Below are positions 6,393 to 13,748 of a stretch of DNA of 13,748 bases, piece by piece. Numbering within the stretch: position 1 is the stretch's first letter; every line of letters begins with the position of its first letter. The translations under genes were made by a program, and so were the position numbers. Origin of the DNA: Spirochaetes bacterium RBG_16_67_19 (GTDB taxonomy: Bacteria > Spirochaetota > Spirochaetia > SZUA-6 > DRHE01); the NCBI GenBank assembly GCA_001829505.1, contig MIBK01000139.1:3710-17457 (forward strand), given 5' to 3'. Below the pieces are notes generated by a model. The model saw only the letters and a program-made list of their open reading frames with translations. It had not been told where the DNA came from and searched no databases.

Positions 6393-7067
6393 ATGCCACG
6401 AGAAAGGTTTGAGCAGGAGCTGAAGCGGCTGGCCGGAATGGTCCTGGAGCTGGGAGGGCTGGCCGAGACGGCCCTGCGGGACTCGGTGAGCGCGCTGGAG
6501 CGCCAGGACCTGCCGAAGGCCCAGTCGCTGATCGAGGCCGACCACCGGATCAACCTGATGCGCTTCGACCTGGAGCACGAGGCCCTCATGGTCATCGCCA
6601 CCCAGCAGCCGGTGGCCGGGGACCTGCGCGCCCTGGCGGCGGTGTTCGAGATCGCTACGGAGCTGGAGCGAATCGCCGACTACGCCAAGGGCATCGCCAC
6701 CATCACCGTGAGCATCGGGACCGGGCCGCGCATCGCCCCCCCGGCGGACCTGGCCCGCATGGCCGAGCTGGCCTGCAGCATGCTGCACCGCTCGCTGCAG
6801 GCCTACTACCGGGCGGACTCCCGGCTGGCGGCGGCCATCCCGGAGGAAGACAACCAGGTGGACGAGCTGTACGAGCAGGTCTACCGCCAGCTGATGGGCC
6901 GCCTGCTGGTCGACCCCCGCGACATCGACCAGGCCCTGCGCCTGACCTGGGTGGCCCACAATCTGGAGCGCGTGGCCGACCGGGTGGGCAACATCTGCGA
7001 GCGGGTGGTCTTCTGGGTCACCGGCACCATGGAGGAGATGACCGACGACTCCGGCCCGCGGCGGTAG
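6393..7067 (+). CDS. phoU: Phosphate transport regulator PhoU
   Basis: PhoU is a cytoplasmic helical protein that restrains Pst uptake and, in organisms with PhoR/PhoB, passes the phosphate status of the transporter to the sensor kinase. The 224-residue product has the family's usual length and two repeated three-helix bundles. Each carries the metal-binding E-x-x-x-D signature: ELERIADYAKGIA (Glu92, Asp96) and NLERVADRVGNICE (Glu192, Asp196, with Asn200 and Glu203 following). The ATG at 6393 has an AGGAGG site at 8 nt. It is 12 nt after pstB2 and 16 nt before the hybrid kinase gene, so all three are likely on one mRNA. Nothing is truncated or missing. Confidence 0.95.
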   Translation: MPRERFEQELKRLAGMVLELGGLAETALRDSVSALERQDLPKAQSLIEADHRINLMRFDLEHEALMVIATQQPVAGDLRALAAVFEIATELERIADYAKGIATITVSIGTGPRIAPPADLARMAELACSMLHRSLQAYYRADSRLAAAIPEEDNQVDELYEQVYRQLMGRLLVDPRDIDQALRLTWVAHNLERVADRVGNICERVVFWVTGTMEEMTDDSGPRR

Positions 7068-7070
7068 CGC

Positions 7071-7076
7071 GGAGGA
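7071..7076 (+). promoter_or_regulatory. Ribosome binding site of the hybrid kinase gene
   Basis: GGAGGA lies 6 nt before the ATG at 7083, within the 15-nt gap after phoU. It fixes the kinase start at 7083. Confidence 0.65.
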
Positions 7077-7082
7077 ACCGGT

Positions 7083-9944
7083 ATGTACGTCCAACTGATC
7101 AAGGATGTCGCCCTGCTCGTCGCTCTGACCAGCCTGCACAGCATGCTGGCCCGGCTACGGCGGAAGGGCGAGATCTGGCCGCGCCTGGCTTCGGGGCTGC
7201 TGTTCGGCGGGGTGGCCGTCATCGGCATGGCGCTGCCCTTCCAATACCAGCCGGGGATCATCTACGACGGCCGATCCATCATCCTCGCCTTGGCCGGGCT
7301 GTTCGGGGGGGCGATCACCACCGCCGTCTCGATCGTAGCGGCCGGAACCTACCGGGCCCTGCTGGGCGGGGTCGGGGTCTGGGCCGGCCTGGCCTCCATC
7401 GTCGTCCCGGCGCTTGTCGGCCTGGTATTCCGGCGCGCCTGTGAAGGCAAGCCCGAGAACCTGGGCATCCTTCCTCTGTACGGCCTGGGCCTCGCCGCCC
7501 ACCTGCTCATGCTGGCCTGCCAACTGCTGCTGCCCTGGCCCACCGGCTTGGCGGTGATCGGCCGCATCTGGGTGCCGGTCATGCTGATCTTCCCCCTGGC
7601 CACCCTGCTCACCGGCCTTCTCCTGCAGGCGGAAGGCAGGAGGGCCGGGGCCGAAGCGGCGCGGTGGGAGAGCGAGGACAGGTTCAAGCATGTGTTTGAG
7701 TCCGCGAATGTCGGGAAATCCATCACGCTTCCGACCGGGGAGATCAACGTCAACAAGGCCTTCTGCGATCTGCTGGGCTACACGGAGGAGGAGCTGAGGA
7801 ACAGGAAATGGCAGGAGCTGACCCCCGCGGAGGACGTGGCTGGACTCCAGCGCCTCCTCGACCCGCTGTTGAGGGGCGAAAAGGAATCGGCCCGCTTCGA
7901 CAAGCGCTACCTCCACAAGAACCGCGATATCATCTGGTGTGATGTCAGCGTGGCGATGCGCCGGGACGCCCAAGGCCGCCCGCTTCACTTCATCACCACG
8001 GTGGTGGATATCACGGCAAGCAAGCGGGCGGAGGAGGAATCGCGCTCGCTGGCCGCGCGGAACTTCGCTCTGCTGGGCGCGATCCCGGACATCGTGATGG
8101 AGGTGGACCGCGACAGGAAGTACCGCTGGGCGAACCCGGCGGGATTGGAATTTTTCGGTGAGCAGGTGATTGGCCGGGAGGCGGCCGATTTTTTCGTGGG
8201 CCAGCAGGACACCTACAGCCGGGTGGAACGCCTGTTCGGGGGGGACGAGCAGACCATCTACCTGGAGAGCTGGCAGAGGCGGCGGGACGGGCAGAAGAGG
8301 CTCCTGGCCTGGTGGTGTCGCGCTCTACGCGACTCCTCGGGCAAGGTTACGGGAGCTTTGTCCACGGCGCGCGACATCACCGAGAGCAGAAAAGCGGAGG
8401 AGGACCTGGCGGTTTCCGAGGCCAATCTGTTCTCCCTGATCGCCAGCACGGACGACATCGTCGTTTCGCGGGACCGCGAAGGACGGGTCGTCGCCTTCAA
8501 CGAGGCCTTCGCCTCCATCGTCTGGAGCATGTTCGGTGCGGAAGCCAGGCCCGGCCTGCAAACCACGGACTTCCTGTCGGAACCGGAAAAGAGCCGTTGG
8601 GACGGACTCCTGGCGAAGGTTTTATCAGGAGAGGACCACCATGAAGAGTTCTCCTGGCAAGTCGAGGGCCGCACCCGCCACTTCGAACTGGCGCTCACTC
8701 CGATACGGGCCGGCGGCCAGATCATCGGCACCGCCGAATATACGCGCGATATCACTGAGCGGAGGCGCACGGAGGAGCAGCTGCGCCAGTCGCAGAAAAT
8801 GGAGACGGTGGGACGGCTGGCCGGGGGTGTGGCGCACGATTTCAATAACATGCTGCAGGTGATCTCCAGCTACGTGGAGCTTTCGCTGCAGAAGGCGGAG
8901 GCGGGAAGCACGCTGGAGAAGTACCTGCGGGAGGTGCGCCGGGCTGCGCAGCGCTCAGCGGATCTGGTCGGGCAGCTGCTGGCTTTCGCCCGGCGGCAGA
9001 CGGTGAGTCCCAGGGTGGTGGATCTGAACGAGGTCGTTTCGGCCACTCGAAAGATGATCCAGCGGCTGATCGGGGAGGACATCGACCTCGCCTGGGTGTC
9101 GGGGCGCGAGCTGTGGAAGGTGAAGATCGATCCCACCCAGGTGGATCAGCTGCTGGCCAACCTGGCAGTGAACGCCCGAGACGCGATTGGTGGAGTGGGC
9201 AGGCTGACGGTGGAGACCGGCAACTTCATCTCCGACCAGGAGTATTGCGCCGCTCACCCAGGATTCGCCCCTGGGCAGTACGTGCGCCTGGCGGTGAGCG
9301 ACGACGGCCGGGGCATGGACAAAGAGACGATGGGGCACTTGTTCGAGCCGTTTTTCACGACCAAGGGGCAGGGCAAAGGCACCGGCCTGGGTCTGGCCAC
9401 CGTCTACGGCATAGTGAAGCAGAACCGGGGATTCATCGACGTGCACAGCCAGCCCGGCCAGGGCAGCACCTTCACGGTGTACCTGCCGCGGGCTTCGGAG
9501 CCGGAGGTGGTGGCGGAAGAGGAGGCGGAGACTGCGGCGCTCCGGGGAGGGACGGAGACCGTTCTCGTGATGGAGGACGAGGCGGAGATCCGCAAGCTGG
9601 CCGGGGAGAGCCTGGAGAGCCTGGGCTACCGCGTGCTGACGGCCAGTTCCCCCCAGGAAGCGATACGAAATGTCGCTGAGCATGACGGGCCTTTGCACCT
9701 GGTGATCACGGATGTGGTGATGCCGCAGATGAATGGGCGGCAGCTGTTCGAGCGGCTGGCGCCCATGCGTCCCGGGCTGCGCTGCCTGTACATATCCGGC
9801 TATACGGCGGACGTGATCGCCGATCGCGGGGTGCTGAAGGAGGGAACGAGGTTCCTGGGCAAGCCTTTCACCCTCGACGCCTTGGCCCGGAAGGTTCGCG
9901 AGGTCCTGGACCAGGCGCAGGGCGACCCGCCGCTCAATCCCTGA
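7083..9944 (+). CDS. Hybrid sensor histidine kinase: 5TM (LytS-type), three PAS, HisKA-HATPase, receiver
   Basis: A 953-residue membrane sensor. Residues 1 to about 195 hold roughly five membrane helices and resemble the 5TM domain of LytS-like receptors (GIIYDGRSIILALAGLFGG, then TYRALLGGVGVWAG). Three PAS domains follow, at about 197-320, 327-440 and 447-565; each ends in the PAS-to-coil linker (VVDITASKRAEEE, ARDITESRKAEED, TRDITERRRTEEQ). The HisKA segment GRLAGGVAHDFNNML places the phospho-acceptor at His585. The ATPase domain has the N box (NLAVNARDAI, Asn697), DDGRGM, EPFFTTK and GTGLGL. A C-terminal receiver (about 825-950) has EDE, the acceptor Asp877 in ITDVVMP, and a KPF lysine. 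It starts 16 nt after phoU with a good ribosome binding site. The likely role is phosphate-linked sensing, inferred from position; it is not PhoR-like. Its stop overlaps the convergent aldolase remnant by 11 nt. Confidence 0.92.
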   Translation: MYVQLIKDVALLVALTSLHSMLARLRRKGEIWPRLASGLLFGGVAVIGMALPFQYQPGIIYDGRSIILALAGLFGGAITTAVSIVAAGTYRALLGGVGVWAGLASIVVPALVGLVFRRACEGKPENLGILPLYGLGLAAHLLMLACQLLLPWPTGLAVIGRIWVPVMLIFPLATLLTGLLLQAEGRRAGAEAARWESEDRFKHVFESANVGKSITLPTGEINVNKAFCDLLGYTEEELRNRKWQELTPAEDVAGLQRLLDPLLRGEKESARFDKRYLHKNRDIIWCDVSVAMRRDAQGRPLHFITTVVDITASKRAEEESRSLAARNFALLGAIPDIVMEVDRDRKYRWANPAGLEFFGEQVIGREAADFFVGQQDTYSRVERLFGGDEQTIYLESWQRRRDGQKRLLAWWCRALRDSSGKVTGALSTARDITESRKAEEDLAVSEANLFSLIASTDDIVVSRDREGRVVAFNEAFASIVWSMFGAEARPGLQTTDFLSEPEKSRWDGLLAKVLSGEDHHEEFSWQVEGRTRHFELALTPIRAGGQIIGTAEYTRDITERRRTEEQLRQSQKMETVGRLAGGVAHDFNNMLQVISSYVELSLQKAEAGSTLEKYLREVRRAAQRSADLVGQLLAFARRQTVSPRVVDLNEVVSATRKMIQRLIGEDIDLAWVSGRELWKVKIDPTQVDQLLANLAVNARDAIGGVGRLTVETGNFISDQEYCAAHPGFAPGQYVRLAVSDDGRGMDKETMGHLFEPFFTTKGQGKGTGLGLATVYGIVKQNRGFIDVHSQPGQGSTFTVYLPRASEPEVVAEEEAETAALRGGTETVLVMEDEAEIRKLAGESLESLGYRVLTASSPQEAIRNVAEHDGPLHLVITDVVMPQMNGRQLFERLAPMRPGLRCLYISGYTADVIADRGVLKEGTRFLGKPFTLDALARKVREVLDQAQGDPPLNP

Positions 9945-10341
9945 TATAGGCGTCGGAGATTTCCCGGCGCGCCTGCTCCGGCAGGTCGACCACCTCCCCG
10001 AGGAGGCGCGCCTGCAGGATCGAGCTGGCGGTGAACTCGGCCACCTCCAGACGGTCGAAGGCCTGGAGCAGGTTCGCCCCGGTCACCAGCACGCCCTCGT
10101 TCTCGATCAGGACCACCGGCCGCCGCGGGGAAACGCTGCGAGCCAGGGCTGGCGGGTCTCGGTACTGGACCCCAAAAGGCAGCAGCTCGACCTCCCGCAG
10201 CAGCACGAAGCTTTCGGGCATGATGCGGGCATCCAGCCGGGTGCGGCTGATGCAGAAGGGAGCGCCGTGCGGCTGGGCCTTTTCCCGGTCTCCCGTTGTC
10301 CGTCACGCACCGCCACCAGGTCGCCCGCGGCAAGCTCGTTC
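9934..10341 (-). pseudogene. Wrecked second class II aldolase/adducin domain
   Basis: Downstream of the fusion gene's stop, the minus strand still encodes pieces of another class II aldolase-type domain, but in two frames. From about 10335 to 10260 it reads NELAAGDLVAVRDGQRETGK followed by RPSRTAL. The frame then changes near 10258, and from there it reads FCISRTRLDARIMPESFVLL and on to the end (PVVLIENEGVLVTGANLLQAFDRLEVAEF, stop at 9934). From what I know of tandem-domain aldolases of this type, about 24 codons between RTAL and FCIS are missing, including the equivalents of the catalytic Glu and the HxH metal ligands. An ATG at 10221 could start a 95-residue peptide, but no ribosome binding site supports it. 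The 3' end looks complete. An assembly error is possible but would have to occur twice. Confidence 0.72.
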
Positions 10342-10356
10342 CTAAGGACCTAAGGA
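10341..10356. repeat. Tandem 8-bp duplication at the aldolase break
   Basis: CCTAAGGA occurs twice back to back (10341-10348 and 10349-10356). On the minus strand this is TCCTTAGG twice, and the TAG stop that ends the fusion frame lies in the second copy. It looks like a slippage or repair scar; removing one copy does not by itself restore the frame. Confidence 0.8.
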
Positions 10357-11577
10357 CCGCTCGTCGAGGCGGCGGGAAATCGTGCCCGCGTTGCAGGAAA
10401 ACAGCCGCTGCCGGCAGCCCCGGCGGATGAACCTGCACAGCTCCTGCCGCGCCTCCTCCGCCGCGGGCGGCGGCGAATCGGCCGGTGAATCCGCCGGCGA
10501 CTCCGGCAGGTCCGCGACGGGAGCGGCGGCCAGGGCCAGCTGCTCCTCCGTCAGGGCGTGCACCGTTCCCAATGCGCCGGCCTTGAGGATCGCCCCGGCG
10601 CAAAGCTCCAGGGTCTCCAGGCGCCGGCAAGCCTCGGGAAGGCTCGCGGCCAGGCAGACCACCGCGTGGTTCTCCATGATGGCCATGTCGTGCCCGCCGG
10701 CAAGGATCCGGGCGATGTTTTGCGCCAGGGCTGCGCTGCCCGGCAGGGCATAGGTCGCGAAGCCGACGGGCCCGCAGATGGAGCGGACCTTGGGGAGGAC
10801 CCGGGTGTCCGGGACCCCGTGGGCGATGCTGAAGGCGACCAACGCGGATGGGTGGGCATGGATCACCGCGCCGGCATCGGGTCGGGCTTCGTAGATGGCC
10901 TGATGGAACACCAGCTCCAGGGATGGGCGGCCCGCCCCCACGGCGATCCCCGCGGGGGATACCCGGACCACCTGGTCGGCTCGCAGCGAGCCCTTGTCCG
11001 TCGAGCCGGGGCTGATCCAGATCGCCCCGTCGAGCTTCATTGAAACGTTGCCGCCGCTGGTGGTGGTCAGGCCGCCGCGGTAGATCCTGTCCATGGCGGC
11101 CACGACCTGCTGGGCCGGGGTGGGGAGTGCGGGCGCCGTGGCCGGCAGTTCGAGTATGAACTCCTCGGCATCCTCGGCCGTAATCGCGAAGCCGCATTTC
11201 TCCAGCACGCGCCTGGAGGCGATGTTGTGCCTGGCCACGTGGGCGTGGAGGGGACGCGTCGGCTCCTGGCGCAGGAACGCTGACAACGCCTGGCTGGCCA
11301 CGCCCCTGCCCCAATACTCCCTGCCGATCCAGTAGCCCACCAGCCGCCTGCCGGAGCGCTCAAAGCTCACGATGTTGCCCGCCACCCGGCCTTCGAACTG
11401 GATCGTCCTGGCGTTGACCTGCGGATCGGCCAGGATCCTGGCCCAGTGGGCCAGGAAGGCCTCCCGCTCGCGAGAGGGGAAAGCGGCCATCCGGGCCGCC
11501 TCCGGGTCCGCCTGATGGTCGTAGAGCACGGGCAGATCGGCGGAGGTCACCTCCCGCAGGCGCACCGTTGAGGGCAC
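10342..11577 (-). CDS. GNAT acetyltransferase fused to class II aldolase/adducin domain, C-terminally truncated
   Basis: A 411-residue fusion starting with GTG at 11577. Residues 4-145 are a RimJ/RimL-type GNAT N-acetyltransferase: VRLREVTSADLPVLY, the acetyl-CoA loop YWGRGVASQAL (88-98) and HNIASRRVLEKCGF (117-130). After a Pro/Ala linker, residues 155-337 form a complete class II aldolase domain: phosphate-binding TTSGGNVS (172-179) and SPGSTDKG (189-196), catalytic Glu221, and zinc ligands His240, His242 (HAHP) and His304 (ENHAV). Such domains cleave or epimerise sugar phosphates, often fuculose-1-P or ribulose-5-P types; the substrate here is unknown. A linker with SPADSPADSP leads into the first 35 residues of a second aldolase domain (RQELCRFIRRGCRQRL), which stops at a TAG beside an 8-bp duplication. 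The cyclase gene ends 7 nt upstream, so they are probably co-transcribed. It could be functional despite the broken tail. Confidence 0.82.
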   Translation of the reverse strand: MPSTVRLREVTSADLPVLYDHQADPEAARMAAFPSREREAFLAHWARILADPQVNARTIQFEGRVAGNIVSFERSGRRLVGYWIGREYWGRGVASQALSAFLRQEPTRPLHAHVARHNIASRRVLEKCGFAITAEDAEEFILELPATAPALPTPAQQVVAAMDRIYRGGLTTTSGGNVSMKLDGAIWISPGSTDKGSLRADQVVRVSPAGIAVGAGRPSLELVFHQAIYEARPDAGAVIHAHPSALVAFSIAHGVPDTRVLPKVRSICGPVGFATYALPGSAALAQNIARILAGGHDMAIMENHAVVCLAASLPEACRRLETLELCAGAILKAGALGTVHALTEEQLALAAAPVADLPESPADSPADSPPPAAEEARQELCRFIRRGCRQRLFSCNAGTISRRLDERSLGP

Positions 11578-11584
11578 GGCGGCT

Positions 11585-13748
11585 CTACCTGCTGGAGGCC
11601 GGGGCGGAGGGAGCGGCCGGGTCCCCCAGGCCAGCCGGCGGCACGGCAGCGGCCACCCGGTCGCGTCCTTCCGCCTTGGCGCGGTACAGGGCGGCGTCCG
11701 CGGACTTGATCAGCTCGCCGGGCTGCCGGCCGTGGCGGGGATAGACCGCCACCCCCAGGGAGATGGTCACCGGCCCCAGAGGCTTGTCCAGGTAGCCCAC
11801 CTTCATCTGCTTCACGTGCAGCCGCAGCTGCTCCGCGCGCCGGGTGGTGACCTCCAGGGTGGCTTCCGGCAGGATGAGCAGGAACTCCTCCCCGCCATAG
11901 CGGCAGGCCACGTCCCCTGCGCGCAGCTCTCCCCGCATCGCCGCCCCCAGACTGCGCAGCAGCTCGTCGCCCGCCCCGTGCCCGAAGCCGTCATTGAACT
12001 CCTTGAAGTGGTCGATGTCCAGCATGATCAGCCCGACTGTGGACTTCTTGCGCTCCGCCCGTAGCAGCTCCAGCTCCAGGGCTTCCTCCATGTAACGGCG
12101 GTTGTGCAGGTTGGTCAGGGGGTCGTGGATGGAGAGCTCCTTCAGCGTGCTGCGCAGCTTCAGGTTGGAGAGGGCCAGGCCGATGTGCTCGGCCACGGAA
12201 ACGGCGAAGGCCTGGCCGGCATCCGGGCAGCCGCTGACGTGGAACAGGCCCAGGGATTCGCCCATGGCCGAGAGGGGTACGCACAGCAGCCCGGCCTCAG
12301 GGCCGGAGGGAGCGTGTCGGCAGGGCGGCTGGCCCGACTCCGGGTTCACCGCGTGCGCCTTGCCCAGGCGCAGGGCCCAGCAGTCCTCGGACTTGAAGGC
12401 GGCGGTTTCCGGAGGCAAAGGCCCCCACTCCGCGGCGATGGTCAGCAGGTCCCTCGCCGGCTCGTGCAAGTACAGCGCACCGGAGGTGCCCGGCAGCAGC
12501 TTGGGCGCGTATTGGGCCACCACCGGGTAGGCCTCCTCGGTGGAAAGGCAGGCCTGGAACACGTCGCCCACCTCGTTGAGCAGGCGGATCTCCCGGTTGT
12601 GCTGGTCCAGCTCCTCCACCCGGCTGGTCAGGGTGAGGCGGGAGCTTTCCAGCTCCCGCTGCAGGCGCCTCTGCATTTCGATCTGGCGGGAGAGGGCCAG
12701 GGTACGCTCCTGCACCAAACGCTCGGTTTGGCCGGCCTCGCGGATGCGGCGGGCGAAGTAGATCCCCGTGGAGGCGCTGAAGGCCAGGCCCGCGAACAGC
12801 AGGAACCAGGACTGCCAGGTGCGGTGACGGGCCACGAAACCATAGGTGGCGTACGCCGAGAGGGTCCAGGTGCGCTCTCCGGCCTGCAGCGTCGTGTTCC
12901 AGGTGGTCTCCGTGCGGTTCTGGTACCTGGCCGCCTGTTTCCGGGAAGGCGCACGGTGGTAGTAGACGAAACGGCGATCCTCCGGCGCTGAGGAGTCGGC
13001 CAGCTCCAGGTCGATGTCCAAGGTGGGCGCCTCGTCCAGGGCGCGCACCATCAACCAGTCCACCCGGAACACCAGCGCGGCGAAGCCCTTCAGCTCCCGT
13101 TTGGCTTCGTCCTGGTAGACAGGCAGGAATTGCCACACGGTGTACAGCTCCGCCTGCGGATCGGGCAGGCGATCCCTGCCGCTAACAGTCATCTTCCCCG
13201 TCTCCATGGCGTGCCGCATGGCCTCCCAAAGGCCGGGGGCGGTGGCCAGGTCCAGTCCGAGGATGGTCGCGTTGTGCGCCTGCGGCTCGGCGACCAGCAC
13301 CGGGTAGTACTGGCTCCTGCGAGCCGCGGGCCGGATTTCCCCTTTTTCCCCCACCTCCATGAGCCGGAACCCGGCCAGTGCCCCGGCCGCCTGCTCGAAG
13401 CGATGCCGTTCGGAGTCCGGCAGCCTGGGGATGATGGCCACGGCCTGCAGGTGCGGTTCGCGGGACAGCACCCCGTGGGAGAACTCCCGGAACTCCACGG
13501 CGAAGGGGCCGTAGTCCCCCGGGATCGTCTCGCCGGAGGCTTCGAAGAAGCCCCCGAGCAGGCGCAGCACGGTTTCGTGCTTGGCCAGCTCCACGCGCAG
13601 GCTCTGGGCGCGGTCCCCGGCCATGGTCTGGAAGTCGCGGGCCAGGCGCTGCTTCTCCGTCGTCTGGTAATATAGGAATCCCGTCAGGGTGGCCGCCGCC
13701 CCGGCAAGGATGGCCAGGATCAGGGCGTAGTAGCGGCGCAGGAAGGCG
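11585..13748 (-). CDS. Membrane diguanylate cyclase with CHASE, GAF and GGDEF domains, 5' end outside window
   Basis: The frame runs off the right edge; an ATG at 13624 is internal, because 41 open codons precede it and encode a membrane helix (YYALILAILAGAAATLTGFL). The order is: helix, a periplasmic CHASE-type sensor (about 220 residues, with VAIIPRL and an SQYYPV strand), a second helix (WFLLFAGLAFSASTGIYF), a coiled coil, a GAF-like domain (about 100 residues after EVGDVFQACL), then a full GGDEF domain. The domain starts with IHDPLTNLHNRRY, has the Mg-binding LDIDHFKEFND, and the active loop is RYGGEEF. The inhibitory site RAGD lies five residues before GGEEF, so cyclic-di-GMP should inhibit it. 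The product is predicted to make cyclic-di-GMP in response to an external ligand and perhaps a cytosolic one. It ends in an Ala/Pro-rich tail, 7 nt before the GNAT-aldolase gene. Confidence 0.92.
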   Translation of the reverse strand, partial: AFLRRYYALILAILAGAAATLTGFLYYQTTEKQRLARDFQTMAGDRAQSLRVELAKHETVLRLLGGFFEASGETIPGDYGPFAVEFREFSHGVLSREPHLQAVAIIPRLPDSERHRFEQAAGALAGFRLMEVGEKGEIRPAARRSQYYPVLVAEPQAHNATILGLDLATAPGLWEAMRHAMETGKMTVSGRDRLPDPQAELYTVWQFLPVYQDEAKRELKGFAALVFRVDWLMVRALDEAPTLDIDLELADSSAPEDRRFVYYHRAPSRKQAARYQNRTETTWNTTLQAGERTWTLSAYATYGFVARHRTWQSWFLLFAGLAFSASTGIYFARRIREAGQTERLVQERTLALSRQIEMQRRLQRELESSRLTLTSRVEELDQHNREIRLLNEVGDVFQACLSTEEAYPVVAQYAPKLLPGTSGALYLHEPARDLLTIAAEWGPLPPETAAFKSEDCWALRLGKAHAVNPESGQPPCRHAPSGPEAGLLCVPLSAMGESLGLFHVSGCPDAGQAFAVSVAEHIGLALSNLKLRSTLKELSIHDPLTNLHNRRYMEEALELELLRAERKKSTVGLIMLDIDHFKEFNDGFGHGAGDELLRSLGAAMRGELRAGDVACRYGGEEFLLILPEATLEVTTRRAEQLRLHVKQMKVGYLDKPLGPVTISLGVAVYPRHGRQPGELIKSADAALYRAKAEGRDRVAAAVPPAGLGDPAAPSAPASSR

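Noticed and set aside
6006..7139. 377-residue open frame on the minus strand opposite pstB2 and phoU
   Set aside because: Low-complexity Gln/His/Gly/Val composition mirrors the codons of the true genes; no motif or ribosome binding site.
8955..9698. 247-residue open frame on the minus strand opposite the kinase core
   Set aside because: It lies entirely under the conserved HisKA-HATPase-receiver region, where the plus frame is certain.
10107..10316. 69-residue minus-strand frame as a separate small gene
   Set aside because: Its first part is the displaced middle of the aldolase domain (VRDGQRETGKRPSRTAL) and the rest is frame-shifted noise, so it belongs to the pseudogene.

Overview
The window is very GC-rich bacterial DNA, tightly packed with genes. 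A lipoprotein-type PstS and a predicted outer-membrane beta-barrel point to a diderm (Gram-negative type) organism, probably environmental given its sensory load (5TM-PAS hybrid kinase, CHASE-GAF-GGDEF). The phylum cannot be fixed from the sequence. No tRNA, rRNA, CRISPR array or insertion sequence is visible.

Layout: (1) 1-1775, plus strand: the end of a helical exported protein of unknown function, then a predicted outer-membrane beta-barrel. (2) 1776-1980: a gap holding a decayed single ankyrin repeat on the minus strand, two GC-rich hairpins and a weak promoter-like site. (3) 1981-7067, plus strand: a complete phosphate-uptake operon, pstS-pstC-pstA-pstB1-pstB2-phoU. Every junction from pstS to pstB2 overlaps by 1 or 4 nt, and phoU has a strong ribosome binding site. 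(4) 7083-9944, plus strand: a hybrid sensor kinase 16 nt after phoU, probably the last gene of the operon. (5) 9934-11577, minus strand: an acetyltransferase fused to a class II aldolase, followed by the wreck of a second class II aldolase domain. (6) 11585-13748, minus strand: a membrane diguanylate cyclase with CHASE, GAF and GGDEF domains, running off the right edge and 7 nt upstream of the fusion gene.

The Pst proteins should form one ABC importer: PstS is a lipid-anchored phosphate-binding protein, PstC and PstA are the channel, and two different PstB ATPases power it. PhoU is the usual negative regulator linking transport to kinase signalling. The kinase next to phoU has neither PhoR-like architecture nor a PhoB partner in view, but its position makes it a candidate phosphate-responsive sensor.

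The most notable observation is that the two PstB proteins are degenerate in complementary ways. PstB1 lacks the Q-loop glutamine but has a canonical LSGGQ signature. PstB2 has canonical Walker A and Q-loop but a LSLGQ signature. In an ABC head-to-tail dimer both changes fall in the same composite ATP site, which predicts an asymmetric heterodimer with one catalytic and one degenerate site, as in CFTR or TAP. Other points of interest are a 15-bp tandem repeat at the start of pstB1 that sets out a GTG codon every five codons, the ankyrin relic, and the broken tandem-aldolase gene.
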